A DNA stretch of 64,000 bases, taken from assembly GCA_040285745.1 (NCBI GenBank), contig JAUFOR010000004.1:1-64000 (forward strand). The letters are read 5' to 3'. The notes below the pieces were generated by a model. It was not told the origin of the DNA. It searched no databases and saw nothing but the letters and a program-made list of their open reading frames with translations. Positions 8,784 to 18,816 of this stretch are shown here, one piece after another. The stretch comes from Barthelona sp. PCE (Eukaryota; Metamonada: BaSk clade). Both the position numbers and the translations under genes were made by a program. Within the stretch, counting starts at the first letter, position 1; each line of letters begins with the position of its first letter.

Positions 8784-10817
8784 TTACATGGATTCGCTAC
8801 GTTTAGAGTCAATAATCATCTTCAACCTATCCATTTCAGACGAATCATTTCGATGAATCATCAAGTATTGAGCACATTTGTGATAACAAAGCCAATACGA
8901 TCGTTCAAGGAGATATTCGGCAAATTTAACATCTTTAAGTTTAAGTGCAACACCAAACATCATGTTATGATAAGCTGATGTTATTGCAACGTCGGAAAAC
9001 GTCACATGTTTAAGGAAAGCAAAACCAAACGCTTCATCGTGTGCTGTATCAAAAAGAAGCATGTAAAAGGTAGCCACAATGAATCCGTCTGAGTTAAGAA
9101 TAACATCAAATATATGTGTGTCCGAAAGATACGTCCGAAGGTGATCAAGGCATGCCAGTTTGAGATGCCAAGACCAGTGAGATTTATGCCCAAGGTATTG
9201 GGGCAGCTCGCTGTGGAAAAGATCAATGTGTTTACCGCAGCAGTGCAATTCATTAGCGATTGAAAGGATAAGAACCTCTTCCTTGTAATCCTCAAAACAT
9301 ATATCATAGCATTCTATCAAGAGATCCATGGCACCTTGGCGAATAGATATGTCTGAATGTGTGTGAATAGCGTGTTGAAACAACAATATATCAATGCTGC
9401 TGCGCAAAGACTTGTTCTTGATACGCCTTATCCAAGGATGTTCATCTTCAAGCTGGGCGAATGTGTACGTACTTGCATTCATTAATAGCGTTGCAGTTGC
9501 CACTGTTAGTGTATTAAGTAACTCTGGAATGTCAAGTCGTGAGGAGAATTTTTTGAGTACGTCTGAGATAATCTCGAACTCGAACTCACCCCACAATTGC
9601 ATAATGTTTGTGTGTAGTTTAGCTACACTTTCAGGTTGTATGTCTGATGCAGAAATCGCATCAGCAACCAAATGAAACTTTCCAGCGCCAATTACAGTAT
9701 CTGTAAATATACGCCTAAAGTATACGCTTGTGAATGGATACACGTGATCCATAATGTTTTGAATCGCGCTTTGGTGTGCGCTTTGTACCCACTGTTGAAC
9801 AGAAGAAGAAAATGCAAACTCTAATTGTATTGAACGATGATTATTCAACAGATGAGCATTATTTGTCTGCATGTCATCAGCCAATGTTAAAGGGAATCTC
9901 TTGGAATGCAAAACTGAAACACCGCGTTTGGAAAGGAGAAAGACATCCAAGCATCCTTTTGTAGGTGCATTAATATCACTAAAATGCAAAAAGGGAGCAT
10001 AAAGCTCACCTAAATTGGAGGCGTCAAATGTATACTCACGGTTATTGATCAGGAACGAGAGACTTCCATCAACTTGACGCGTGAAACCACACAGCTGAAA
10101 ATCAGCGATAAAAAATGGAAAGAGTTCTTCTTCGAACTTAAAGACCTTGAATTCACCGATCTTTGACCTGCTCACATCAAAATCCATATAAAAGTAACAG
10201 GAATTATACGATAAGAAAGCAAATCGATCAACAAAGTGGGAGTGCATTGGCTTCTCACTAGTACCACTGTTGCCAATAGTTTTTAGAACATGAAACTTGT
10301 GCAAAACTTTGACATATCCACTAGTTGCAACATATAAATGATCATTATCAATAAAATGAACATTTTCAATACAGAATTGATCATTCAATCTAAATACTGA
10401 TTTAAACTCTTTTGCAAATGGTAACCAACTGCTTTTATAAGCATATATCTCATTCTTTGTGTTGAGATATACGTTGCAACTGTCATCAATTGCAATTCCT
10501 TGATATTCTGTAGAATTACATTCACATAATATGCTAACATCAAAATTTTCATAAACGAATACGCGATTCTCTGCCAAAATGTAAAACTTCCCATTCTTGT
10601 GGGCTATGGAACGTTTTGATTGGCATGCGGATTCAGAAAGATTCTTTGTGAAAAGTAATGTTCCGTTGAATGTGAAAACTAGCAATCGTGTGTAGTTTGT
10701 GACACAACAAAAGAGACAAAGCTCCGGAGAAAAGGCAAAAGCATCAAAAACCTCATATGTTGATAAGATACGATGTAGATTCAGTTCTCGAAGCGCAAAC
10801 GGGCAATAATTCGGCAT
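8784..10817 (-). CDS. Unknown large protein, beta-propeller plus helical region
   Basis: 677-residue protein that I do not recognise. The first 330 or so residues are beta-rich, with repeated short strands such as VFVYENFDV, HLYVATSGYVKVL and GSLSFLINNREYTFD. This suggests one beta-propeller. The remaining 340 residues are mostly helical, without membrane segments or signal peptide. A propeller followed by a helical solenoid is the layout of coat and vesicle-tethering proteins, but no family signature supports a specific assignment. It lies 48 bp upstream of ZNF277 on the same strand. The ATG at 10817 is the first in frame. A promoter region shared with neighbouring genes lies to its right. 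Confidence 0.85.
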   Translation of the reverse strand: MPNYCPFALRELNLHRILSTYEVFDAFAFSPELCLFCCVTNYTRLLVFTFNGTLLFTKNLSESACQSKRSIAHKNGKFYILAENRVFVYENFDVSILCECNSTEYQGIAIDDSCNVYLNTKNEIYAYKSSWLPFAKEFKSVFRLNDQFCIENVHFIDNDHLYVATSGYVKVLHKFHVLKTIGNSGTSEKPMHSHFVDRFAFLSYNSCYFYMDFDVSRSKIGEFKVFKFEEELFPFFIADFQLCGFTRQVDGSLSFLINNREYTFDASNLGELYAPFLHFSDINAPTKGCLDVFLLSKRGVSVLHSKRFPLTLADDMQTNNAHLLNNHRSIQLEFAFSSSVQQWVQSAHQSAIQNIMDHVYPFTSVYFRRIFTDTVIGAGKFHLVADAISASDIQPESVAKLHTNIMQLWGEFEFEIISDVLKKFSSRLDIPELLNTLTVATATLLMNASTYTFAQLEDEHPWIRRIKNKSLRSSIDILLFQHAIHTHSDISIRQGAMDLLIECYDICFEDYKEEVLILSIANELHCCGKHIDLFHSELPQYLGHKSHWSWHLKLACLDHLRTYLSDTHIFDVILNSDGFIVATFYMLLFDTAHDEAFGFAFLKHVTFSDVAITSAYHNMMFGVALKLKDVKFAEYLLERSYWLCYHKCAQYLMIHRNDSSEMDRLKMIIDSKRSESM

Positions 10818-10981
10818 CCTAATTTCGTCGCATTATAAAATAATGATATGGGAGAGAAATAAAAATATCAAGTCCGTTAGAGGCTATAATTTATTGAATA
10901 TTGCGCATACCCCGTAAATTTTGACACATATGATGATTTTCAAAGTTTAAAACATGTTTGAATTGCAGAAATTCAACAAAA

Positions 10982-11071
10982 TTACTGTTTTCTATGCATC
11001 TTACCACCAATTGCAAGGAAAATGATTGCTAAGATCAAAATGATAGCTACCCAGGCAAGAAATGTGCTCAT
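10982..11071 (-). CDS. Possible 29-residue single-pass membrane microprotein
   Basis: A short frame encodes a 29-residue peptide with one continuous hydrophobic stretch of about 19 residues (FLAWVAIILILAIIFLAIG) and a basic tail ending KMHRKQ. This is the layout of a tail-anchored or small transmembrane protein. It sits alone between the 677-residue gene and PRA1, with a T/C-rich leader of the kind seen before other starts in the window. No family was recognised. At this length a chance open frame cannot be excluded, but a clean transmembrane segment with a charged C-terminus is unlikely in ordinary spacer sequence. Confidence 0.45.
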   Translation of the reverse strand: MSTFLAWVAIILILAIIFLAIGGKMHRKQ

Positions 11072-11174
11072 TTGATGAAGTTCAAAGTGGAAAGGAAAGA
11101 AAAAAAGCTTTGCAATGTTTAACGTTTTACAACCCATTTCAGTACTTTGAAAACTTTCAGGGTTCTTACATTAC

Positions 11175-11645
11175 ATGTTAGTTACACAGGATTTAGCAGA
11201 CGCTTGGAATAGGAAAAAAAGTTGGAGTGAGTTTACTTATCGATTTGGTCCTCCTAAGAACAGTAGTTCACGATTGAGTTATAACTTCAGTGCTTATTCT
11301 GGTAATTATATGCGTATATTTTTATTATGCTGTTGTTTAAGCCTTTTTTTTAATTTCTTATTCTTCCTCACAATGGGAAGTTACTCAGTTTTATCCTTTA
11401 TGTACATGAAAAAGAACAGGCGTCGCAGATATGTGAAAATATTAGGAAAGAGGGTTAAGCCACTTTATTTAATGATTTTAGGTTTGATTTTATTGTTTTT
11501 GTTTAACATGAAGTTTGGACCATCCTTAATGCCCACAATATTCCTTCTTTGTGCTGCAATTGCAATTATTATTCTTCATGCATTGTTTAGGTTACGTCCC
11601 AAGTTGAAAGCAGTTGCACAAGATGTAGCATCCGCTTTTGAATAG
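11175..11645 (+). CDS. PRA1/Yip3-family Rab acceptor membrane protein
   Basis: 156-residue protein with the PRA1 layout. A soluble N-terminus ends in an NFSAYSGNY-type motif (the family has N-x-x-Y/F-F-x-x-NY), followed by a hydrophobic hairpin around residues 48-78. A short basic loop (KKNRRRRYVKILGKR) comes next, then a second hydrophobic hairpin around 95-130 and a short cytosolic tail. PRA1 proteins sit in ER/Golgi membranes, bind prenylated Rab GTPases and help membrane traffic; family members are usually 150-200 residues. It is transcribed toward the calpain gene, 142 bp away. The pyrimidine-rich leader has ACTTTCAG about 15 bp before the ATG. Confidence 0.8.
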   Translation: MLVTQDLADAWNRKKSWSEFTYRFGPPKNSSSRLSYNFSAYSGNYMRIFLLCCCLSLFFNFLFFLTMGSYSVLSFMYMKKNRRRRYVKILGKRVKPLYLMILGLILLFLFNMKFGPSLMPTIFLLCAAIAIIILHALFRLRPKLKAVAQDVASAFE

Positions 11646-11787
11646 ATTCAATCCGTTTAAATTGTGAATAAATTGTTTATCAGTACTTTTTTGTTGAATT
11701 TTTTGCTAAAAACAATGCTTTTTCAATTGTGTATGTATCTAAAGGTATCAGAATCCTGATTCAGGACCTCATAATATAAGTTTTCGG

Positions 11788-14700
11788 ATGTTTTCAATTA
11801 TCTCACTTTTTTTCCCCATGATTGATAAACGAACGTTCGTTAATCAGTCAACATGGAACTTCTATTCCCTGATGCTGGGAATTCCAACGCTAATATTCTT
11901 AGTTGTTGGTTTATATTTCTTAAACAGCATTGCAGGTCATTGGATGCATCTGAAAGCCTATTTCAAAAAGAAAAAGACTCCACTTTGGTTGTCTATTCTA
12001 ATATTAAGTTGTATCCCTATTGCAGTCATTTTAGAAATTATTTTAGGTGTTCTTGTAATTACCAACGTTCAACCAATTCAACATGGTTGGCTCACGTTGT
12101 TTTTATTGATTGCATTCACTTTTATTGCAATTGGATGCATAATTTGGCTTGGTAAGAAGGGATTCTTTGCAATGTCAGTGAAAGTTTGTATCACTATTGG
12201 ATTTTTGGCAATTTATGCGCTTATGATTGTAGTGTCTTTGACTACTGATCCGTATTCGTTTATGACTTTGTCATTCACATTCTTTACCTTGAATCTTGTT
12301 TTTGTGAGTTTGACATTCTATTTCGCTGCTCCATCCGGGCGGCTCAATGTCAAGAACCTCGTTACTAACAACGACGCTCCAATAATCAACAGAACAAACG
12401 TTGGTGCTTCTGTCACTTGTTATTTACTCAGTATTCTAGTTCTTATTGTGTATTCCTTGATGCACAGCGCCAAGGACAGCAGCAGTAACGGTCTTGGCTG
12501 GGTCACAAGTGGAACTGTTATCTTTTGTGACGTGATTGTGTACTTGTACCCATCAAAGACAGGGATGCAGAACCCTTCGATATACTTTGTGTTGTTCGCC
12601 GCCATTCGTGCACTCATTGTTGGTTGTGGCTACAATTATTGGTTCGTCGGACACTCCGGTCTCTTCTTTTTGTTCTCCGTTTTCGTTGGCATTAAGATTA
12701 TCAGTTCGAATCTCAATCAGTCATCCGCCGGACAAGCACAGATTGCGTTGCTCCAGAAAAAGGATGCAATCCCTGCTGTCATTAAGTTGGGCGTTTTCAA
12801 CCTGCCCGTCTTTTTGTACTTTTTGTCTTTCTTTGTTTTCATCGTGGATATCTTCATTGCTTATTCGAAGCCTTCATTCGCCCAGATCCCCTCGATAAAG
12901 GCGATTGATTCGACACACGAGCAGTTCGAGTTTGGTATTGGTGCAATCGTTGCTTCAGTTCTAACGGTGCTCTTCTATGTTGTGCTTAAATATCTTTATT
13001 CTCTTTCATTTGATAGAGATAAGGAGTTACCAAAGGCAAGAAAGGAAAATTTTATTATCCTTTCGATTATAAGCGGTATTGCCTTTGTTCTTTCAGCTGT
13101 TGGTCTTTTCATCCTTACTAAATCATCATTCATGCTTCTCAGTGTCATGTTCGTTCCGATAATGATCGCTGTGGGTGCCATGGCATTCCTTCTCTTGAGG
13201 AGAAATGATTTCGAGTTTGTTAATCAGCAATACGCGTTTGTACGCAGGAATACAAGTCTTCTTATTTTCTGTGGCATCACATACTTTGTTTGCCAACTTC
13301 TTTACACTATTTTATCACTCATTGTATTAAAAGAGACATTCTACTGGTCAAGCAGTTTGTTCTTACCAACTGCGGTTTTGTGCTTTTCTTTCTTTATCAC
13401 TTGGTATTTCGTCGCGTTGGCTAAACCGTTCTGGATCTATATCGTTCTTGCTTTCGGTTTCGGCTCACTCGCCGGATTATACTTTTTGACAAGTGGAAGC
13501 ATTGGAAAGGGGTTTGCTGTATTATGGCCCATTATTGTCTTTATTCATTCACAGCGTCGTCTGTATAAGGAAGAGGGGTTGACTGGTGGTATGCGTATCC
13601 GTCTGTTCATTATTGTTGCACTCATTATCATTGGTTCGGTTATCGGATCCATTGTCGTTTACGATGATGTATTGCGAATGATCGCTACTCCTCTTGGTGT
13701 TTGTATTTTGCTAATAGCTGTTGGTATTGTAGCCTTCTACTTCTCACATGATCGTTTCCTTTACCCTTGGATGCGTACACTCGGTACAGGTTGCCTTGCC
13801 GCACTTGTTGTTCTGGGTCTCCTGGTCGGAGCACAGGGTGAGGGTATCTTCTGGGGTGTGAGTATCTCGCTTTCAGTTCTTTTCTTTGCATCACTTGTCC
13901 TTGGTGTGTCTGCGTTCCCGTTTTCGTCAACGGATATTTATAAGTACGTTTTCTCTCCTTCATCTGTATTCCCTGCGCTCGTCTATGATTCTAATACAAA
14001 GTCAATGAGCCGAAACACTAAATCGATTGGTCTCCTCTTTGTTTCCCTCGTGCTTTCAATGGGATGGGGTCTTTTTACTTCTGTGTGGATCAAACCCGTT
14101 CAGTTAGGTATGGGAGTTGTCTATGTATCCATGTCACTCATGCTTTCTGCAGCATGTCACCTGATACTGGCTCCTTCAATTCACATTTCAAAGGTTGCTA
14201 GTGTCATTAATCGTGATATTATAGCCAAGGCCGCCAATATGTCGGAGGCAAAGGCATTCAGCGGAACGGTAACTAAGAGTATTGTTGCTGGTATGTCTGC
14301 TTCTGAAAACAGCGATGTTGTTTTGGAAATGCCCAATGATGTTCTTAAGTTCGATGCTGATCACGTCAACGTTCAAGCGATGGATTGGGATACGTTGGTC
14401 GAACACTACAATCAATTCTACAAGGAACTCATGTATAAGGGTGGAGTTTATGTTGGTGTCTTCCTTGAGAGCTTTAACAAACAGTTAGAGGATTTGGATA
14501 ACATGCGTGAATTCCTGTCAATTCACTTTAAGCGTGAAGTATCTCCTGAAGAGATTGCCAAGTATTCTCAACATGAGCTCGATGAACTTCGGACAAAGTT
14601 CGAAGAATATATGAGCACTCTCCGTCAGGAAGAATTGGAAGAGCTTGAGGCTCGTCGTCTTGCTGAGGAACACGAACGTCGTAAGTTGGAGATGATCCAG

Positions 14701-17622
14701 CATCAGGAGAACATTCGCCGTCAGCAAGAGCAGGTCAATAACACCCAGCTTCAATTAGAAGAACAGTCTCGTCGTCGTCAGGAAGAACTTGAGGCTGAGC
14801 GTCTTCGTATCCAGGCTGAAATTTCTGAAATGAAGCGGAAAGCTCAACAGGAGGCTGAAGATGTGCGTCGAAAGGCAAATCAGGAAGCTGAAGAGGAGCT
14901 CCGCCGTATCCGTGAGGAGGAGGAGAGTAAGCGTTTGATTCGAGAGCAAGAACAGGAGCGCAAGCGTCTTCAAAAAGAAGAAGAGTTACGCAGAGAACGT
15001 CAACGTCTTGATGAAGAGAAAAGGCTTCTCGAGAAGCAGCGTGCTGAGAAGCAACGTAACATGGATCAGGCAAAAGTCGAGCTCGCAGCTCGTGTTGACA
15101 TTATGGTCAAGGAATATGGTAACTTGCTCACTGACTTGTCTGACCTTAAGCGTCAAGCTGGTGACTACCACACTCAGTATGAACACAAGAGTGCCAACAT
15201 CAAGAATGAATGTGATGAAAGTATTCGTGTGTTAAGCAAGTACTCACGTGAACACAACGTTAACTGGAGTGATGCAAAGTCCGAGTATAATCGTCTTGTT
15301 ACTGATATTTCTGGTGCTATCAGAGTATTTGATCAGATTCAATCAGCTGGAGCGCAGCTTCCCACTACTTCCGCTGTCGATCAGATGTTAGACTGCATCA
15401 TTGATGAAATCTCAATCTCAAGCTCAACCGAGATTACTGATAGTTTTGTACAACAGCATCTTGGTACTGGTGTCAACTCCATTGGGAATGCAGAGAACGA
15501 GATTAAAGCTGTTGATTCTGTTATTCGTGATCAGGTTGATGTGCTCACAACATATATTAACCAGTTCACCAAAGTTAGCGCTCGTCTTGCTGAGCTTGTA
15601 CTTAAGGTTAACGAGTCTATCAGACGTAAAGCCAATATCGAGGTCCAGCGTTCAGAGAACGAGGCTGAGATGCGTGATGAAGCCATTGCCGAAGTAATCA
15701 GTACCGGTAACAACTTTGCTACCTTATATGCTGATCTTCATGATCGTGTTGGAGACCTTATACTCCAGATCAAGGAGGCAAAGGTCGTACACTCGAAGAA
15801 GGCTGATATGATTGCCAACAAGCTCGATCTCCAAATCTCACTGTACGATGTCCCTGAAAACCTATACATGCACAAGTTTGATGAGGTAATGAATCGCTGT
15901 AAGGATATTTCACAGGCTGCATTCGCATTATCTGCATCCTTGATGGATCTTCAACTGCTTCAACATACATGCGATGACTACGCTAATGGTATTGATGAGA
16001 GTGCACCTCTGCGCACTTGTCCAGTTGGCTCCATCGAGGGTGTCAAGGCGTCCATCATTGCTAATGTTAAGAACGACTATGAATGTTCACTTGCTGAGAT
16101 TGATACAATCGAGGCTGGTTTCCGTTCTGAGTTATCGGTGATTGAATCTTCTCTCAAGGATACCCAGGACATCAGTGAGGAAGTTAAGAACTTTGTCATG
16201 AACTACATTCCTGAAGAAGAAGAAGAAGAGGTAGACATTACCGGTGGACCAAAGAGTGAAGATTTCTCTTTGTATAACATTCCACGCCCACTAAGCAAAC
16301 GACAGTTCACTGATGACAGATTCCCGCACAACAAGCAATGTCTAGGTAATTACAAGAGTATGAGCTCTGTTGGTAGTTTTGATCGTCTTAGTAACAAGGG
16401 TTACACCAAGACTTTCGATACTCCTGTTGAAGAGCTTCCTTATTCTGTGAAGCAGGGATATCTAGGCGATTGTTACTATCTTGCATCCCTTTCTTGTCTT
16501 GCGCTTTACCCCAAGCTATTGCGCCGTGTCTTTATCGAAGCCGATCCTGAGACAGGTTATTACAAGGTGCGTTTCTGGAAGAATGGAGAAGAGACCATTG
16601 TTGAAGTCGATGACTATGTTCCTCTCTATGATTGGGGTGGCGTTCTCTTTGGCCGCTCAACAAACGAGAAAGAAACATGGGTATCAGTTCTCGAAAAAGC
16701 TTATGCCAAGTTGCACTGCAGCTACGCTAACATTGCTTCTGGTTTTGTTTGTTTTGCTGTTGCTGATCTCACAGGTGGTATTGGCCAAATCCTTTCATTT
16801 AAAGATTTTAAGAGTGAAATATCTTCTGGTAAATTTTGGAAGCGTCTGGTTAACTACCAAGAAGCTAATTTCATACTTGGTGCAGGTTCCTTATCAGGTT
16901 CTGATACGAACTCCAAGGATGGTATTGTTAAAGGTCACGCTTATTCCATTCTTCAGGTGCGCGAGCTCCATTATGATGGTCGTCAGCACAAGCTCCTGCA
17001 GATGCGTAATCCTCATGCAAAGACTGAGCCCGAAAGTCTGCCCTTCAGTGACGGCGATTCTTCAGTCTGGACAAAGAAGCTTAAGAACTCTCTTGGTCAT
17101 AACCTTTGTAATGATGGTCTTTTCTGGATTCAGTACAGTGATTTCCTCAAGTACTTCAGAAACTTGTATGTTACAATGTTTGTTGATCAGACCGTCTTCG
17201 ATAAGCCTGGATTTAAGCGTACATCTATCAATGGCGCTTGGAGAGGTAAGTATGCTGGTGGTTGTTGTAATCACAGTACTTGGAAAAACAACGCCCAATG
17301 GCGTCTCACTCTTCGTGAACCCAGTGATGTCTGGGTATTACTTCGTCAAGAAGATGAACGTATGACAGGTAAGAAACACACTGCTATCGGTGTTTCTGTT
17401 TACAAACGTCGCAAGAACTTCCAAGGTTCTCTCACAAGTGCTTCTGGTGAATTTGCTGATTCAGGTTTAGTCTATTCACGTGAAGTGCTTTGCGAAACCA
17501 GTATTAACCCCAATGATGGTACTTTTATCATTGTTCCCACAACTTATGACAAGGGTGTTTCACGAAAGTTTAACTTGATTGTCATTACTCGTTGTGAACA
17601 TGAACTTGAACGTCTCAACTAA
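11788..17622 (+). CDS. DEK1: DEK1-type membrane-anchored calpain (phytocalpain)
   Basis: 1944-residue protein with the architecture of plant DEK1. About 23 hydrophobic membrane segments fill residues 1-820. A highly charged coiled coil follows at about 930-1100, then a helical linker to about 1480. The CysPc protease core covers about 1530-1800, and a C-terminal calpain C2-like/CBSW domain ends the protein. The catalytic triad is present: Cys1562 in QGYLGDCYYLASLS, His1717 in VKGHAYSILQVRE and Asn1741 in QMRNPHAK. Two usual tryptophans are changed: DCWF is DCYY and NPWG/NPWA is NPHA. The linker just before the protease has an acidic run (EEEEEEVD, around 1477-1484) that could be a processing or calcium-responsive site, as inferred from DEK1, which releases its protease by autolysis. 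In land plants DEK1 senses positional or mechanical cues; the role here is unknown. It is convergent with the kinase, with a 21-bp gap. Confidence 0.93.
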   Translation: MFSIISLFFPMIDKRTFVNQSTWNFYSLMLGIPTLIFLVVGLYFLNSIAGHWMHLKAYFKKKKTPLWLSILILSCIPIAVILEIILGVLVITNVQPIQHGWLTLFLLIAFTFIAIGCIIWLGKKGFFAMSVKVCITIGFLAIYALMIVVSLTTDPYSFMTLSFTFFTLNLVFVSLTFYFAAPSGRLNVKNLVTNNDAPIINRTNVGASVTCYLLSILVLIVYSLMHSAKDSSSNGLGWVTSGTVIFCDVIVYLYPSKTGMQNPSIYFVLFAAIRALIVGCGYNYWFVGHSGLFFLFSVFVGIKIISSNLNQSSAGQAQIALLQKKDAIPAVIKLGVFNLPVFLYFLSFFVFIVDIFIAYSKPSFAQIPSIKAIDSTHEQFEFGIGAIVASVLTVLFYVVLKYLYSLSFDRDKELPKARKENFIILSIISGIAFVLSAVGLFILTKSSFMLLSVMFVPIMIAVGAMAFLLLRRNDFEFVNQQYAFVRRNTSLLIFCGITYFVCQLLYTILSLIVLKETFYWSSSLFLPTAVLCFSFFITWYFVALAKPFWIYIVLAFGFGSLAGLYFLTSGSIGKGFAVLWPIIVFIHSQRRLYKEEGLTGGMRIRLFIIVALIIIGSVIGSIVVYDDVLRMIATPLGVCILLIAVGIVAFYFSHDRFLYPWMRTLGTGCLAALVVLGLLVGAQGEGIFWGVSISLSVLFFASLVLGVSAFPFSSTDIYKYVFSPSSVFPALVYDSNTKSMSRNTKSIGLLFVSLVLSMGWGLFTSVWIKPVQLGMGVVYVSMSLMLSAACHLILAPSIHISKVASVINRDIIAKAANMSEAKAFSGTVTKSIVAGMSASENSDVVLEMPNDVLKFDADHVNVQAMDWDTLVEHYNQFYKELMYKGGVYVGVFLESFNKQLEDLDNMREFLSIHFKREVSPEEIAKYSQHELDELRTKFEEYMSTLRQEELEELEARRLAEEHERRKLEMIQHQENIRRQQEQVNNTQLQLEEQSRRRQEELEAERLRIQAEISEMKRKAQQEAEDVRRKANQEAEEELRRIREEEESKRLIREQEQERKRLQKEEELRRERQRLDEEKRLLEKQRAEKQRNMDQAKVELAARVDIMVKEYGNLLTDLSDLKRQAGDYHTQYEHKSANIKNECDESIRVLSKYSREHNVNWSDAKSEYNRLVTDISGAIRVFDQIQSAGAQLPTTSAVDQMLDCIIDEISISSSTEITDSFVQQHLGTGVNSIGNAENEIKAVDSVIRDQVDVLTTYINQFTKVSARLAELVLKVNESIRRKANIEVQRSENEAEMRDEAIAEVISTGNNFATLYADLHDRVGDLILQIKEAKVVHSKKADMIANKLDLQISLYDVPENLYMHKFDEVMNRCKDISQAAFALSASLMDLQLLQHTCDDYANGIDESAPLRTCPVGSIEGVKASIIANVKNDYECSLAEIDTIEAGFRSELSVIESSLKDTQDISEEVKNFVMNYIPEEEEEEVDITGGPKSEDFSLYNIPRPLSKRQFTDDRFPHNKQCLGNYKSMSSVGSFDRLSNKGYTKTFDTPVEELPYSVKQGYLGDCYYLASLSCLALYPKLLRRVFIEADPETGYYKVRFWKNGEETIVEVDDYVPLYDWGGVLFGRSTNEKETWVSVLEKAYAKLHCSYANIASGFVCFAVADLTGGIGQILSFKDFKSEISSGKFWKRLVNYQEANFILGAGSLSGSDTNSKDGIVKGHAYSILQVRELHYDGRQHKLLQMRNPHAKTEPESLPFSDGDSSVWTKKLKNSLGHNLCNDGLFWIQYSDFLKYFRNLYVTMFVDQTVFDKPGFKRTSINGAWRGKYAGGCCNHSTWKNNAQWRLTLREPSDVWVLLRQEDERMTGKKHTAIGVSVYKRRKNFQGSLTSASGEFADSGLVYSREVLCETSINPNDGTFIIVPTTYDKGVSRKFNLIVITRCEHELERLN

Positions 17623-17643
17623 GAGATTTTTTGTAAAATGGTT

Positions 17644-18816
17644 TTATTCGTATTTTTCTTCCCATGAATCTTTAAAAAATATATCATCACTAACTTCCCC
17701 ACTCATGCTCTCATAAGGGCTTATACTTTCATCATCTTCTTCCATTAAAACATTGCTTGACAATGGATCAACATACGTGAATCCATGAAATGCCTCATCA
17801 TCAACATGACTATTAATGGGTTCAACAAGACTTTCAGCTACAGGTAAGTTTGTGAACTGAGGATCAACATAGTTTGTGCTTGTCTTTGTGAGAATCTTTG
17901 GCTTAAATGGGCTACTTATCTTCAGTGCATATAGGTCTTCCCAGTTGATCTTGTTGAAGAACTCATGCTGCATGATTTCAATGGCGTCTCCTTCACCACC
18001 ACCTAGTCTCCTTGAAGGATCACGAGTTAAGAGACCTTGAAGAAGGGAGCGAGCATCGGGGGGAATATTTGCTGGGAATCGAAGCTCGGCTTGGAGAATC
18101 CGTTTGTACATGACACTCACATTTGAAGAATAGAATGGTGGGAGACCTGTTAGCATTTCATATAACAGAGTACCTAAACTCCACCAGTCAACAGCCTTAC
18201 CATAACCGCGCATTTCCAAAACTTCAGGTGCAAGGTATTCTGGAGTACCACAGAACGTTGTGGCATCGCATTCACCAGCTACATGCATCTTACTGAGTCC
18301 AAAGTCAGTAATTTTTATGTGTCCATCTTCGCTCAGTAGAATATTCTCTGGTTTAAGATCTCTGTATACAATATCGTTCTCATGTAGGTACTTTAGAACT
18401 AGGATGATTTCTGCTGCATATATTCTTGCACGATGAAGGTCGAATCGGAATTCTTTCTTAAGGTGGAAAAAAAGCTCTCCACCAATGACATATTCCATTA
18501 CAAGATAAAGTTTCTCTTTTGTTTGGAACGCATAATGTAAATTGACAATAAAAGGATGGTGAATTGTCTTCAAAATTTCACGTTCAGTGCGAGTATGAGC
18601 TATTTGATCTGTATCTACAATTTTCTTCTTTTTGAGTACCTTCATTGCAAAAATTTCACCTGTTCTCTTAAAACGAACCATGTAAACTTTACCAAAATTA
18701 CCTACACCAACAACACGTAAAGATATAAAATCATCTGGACCAATTTTGGAGTTATCAATACTCTTAATGATGGGATCTTCCTCTGGTTTGGGAATATTAC
18801 TTGGATTTGGTCCCAT
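17644..18816 (-). CDS. AGC-family Ser/Thr protein kinase (S6K/Akt/SGK-like)
   Basis: 390-residue AGC kinase. The catalytic domain starts near residue 32 with glycine loop GVGNFG (37-42). The ATP lysine is in FAMKV (Lys59), the catalytic Asp in YRDLKPEN (Asp153), and DFG is at 171-173. The activation segment ATTFCGTPEYLAPEV places the PDK1-type phosphosite at Thr187. The C-terminal AGC tail carries a hydrophobic motif FHGFTY (343-348), with Thr347 as the likely TORC2/TORC1-type site. There is no PH, C1, C2 or PX domain, so it is closer to S6K or SGK than to canonical Akt. The HRD motif reads YRD, common in AGC kinases. The first in-frame ATG at 18816 leaves a short N-terminal extension. Upstream targets cannot be read from sequence. 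Confidence 0.93.
   Translation of the reverse strand: MGPNPSNIPKPEEDPIIKSIDNSKIGPDDFISLRVVGVGNFGKVYMVRFKRTGEIFAMKVLKKKKIVDTDQIAHTRTEREILKTIHHPFIVNLHYAFQTKEKLYLVMEYVIGGELFFHLKKEFRFDLHRARIYAAEIILVLKYLHENDIVYRDLKPENILLSEDGHIKITDFGLSKMHVAGECDATTFCGTPEYLAPEVLEMRGYGKAVDWWSLGTLLYEMLTGLPPFYSSNVSVMYKRILQAELRFPANIPPDARSLLQGLLTRDPSRRLGGGEGDAIEIMQHEFFNKINWEDLYALKISSPFKPKILTKTSTNYVDPQFTNLPVAESLVEPINSHVDDEAFHGFTYVDPLSSNVLMEEDDESISPYESMSGEVSDDIFFKDSWEEKYE

Noticed and set aside
13685-15073. Antisense frames across the calpain membrane and coiled-coil regions.
   Set aside because: Shadows of a well-supported conserved gene on the opposite strand, without family matches.
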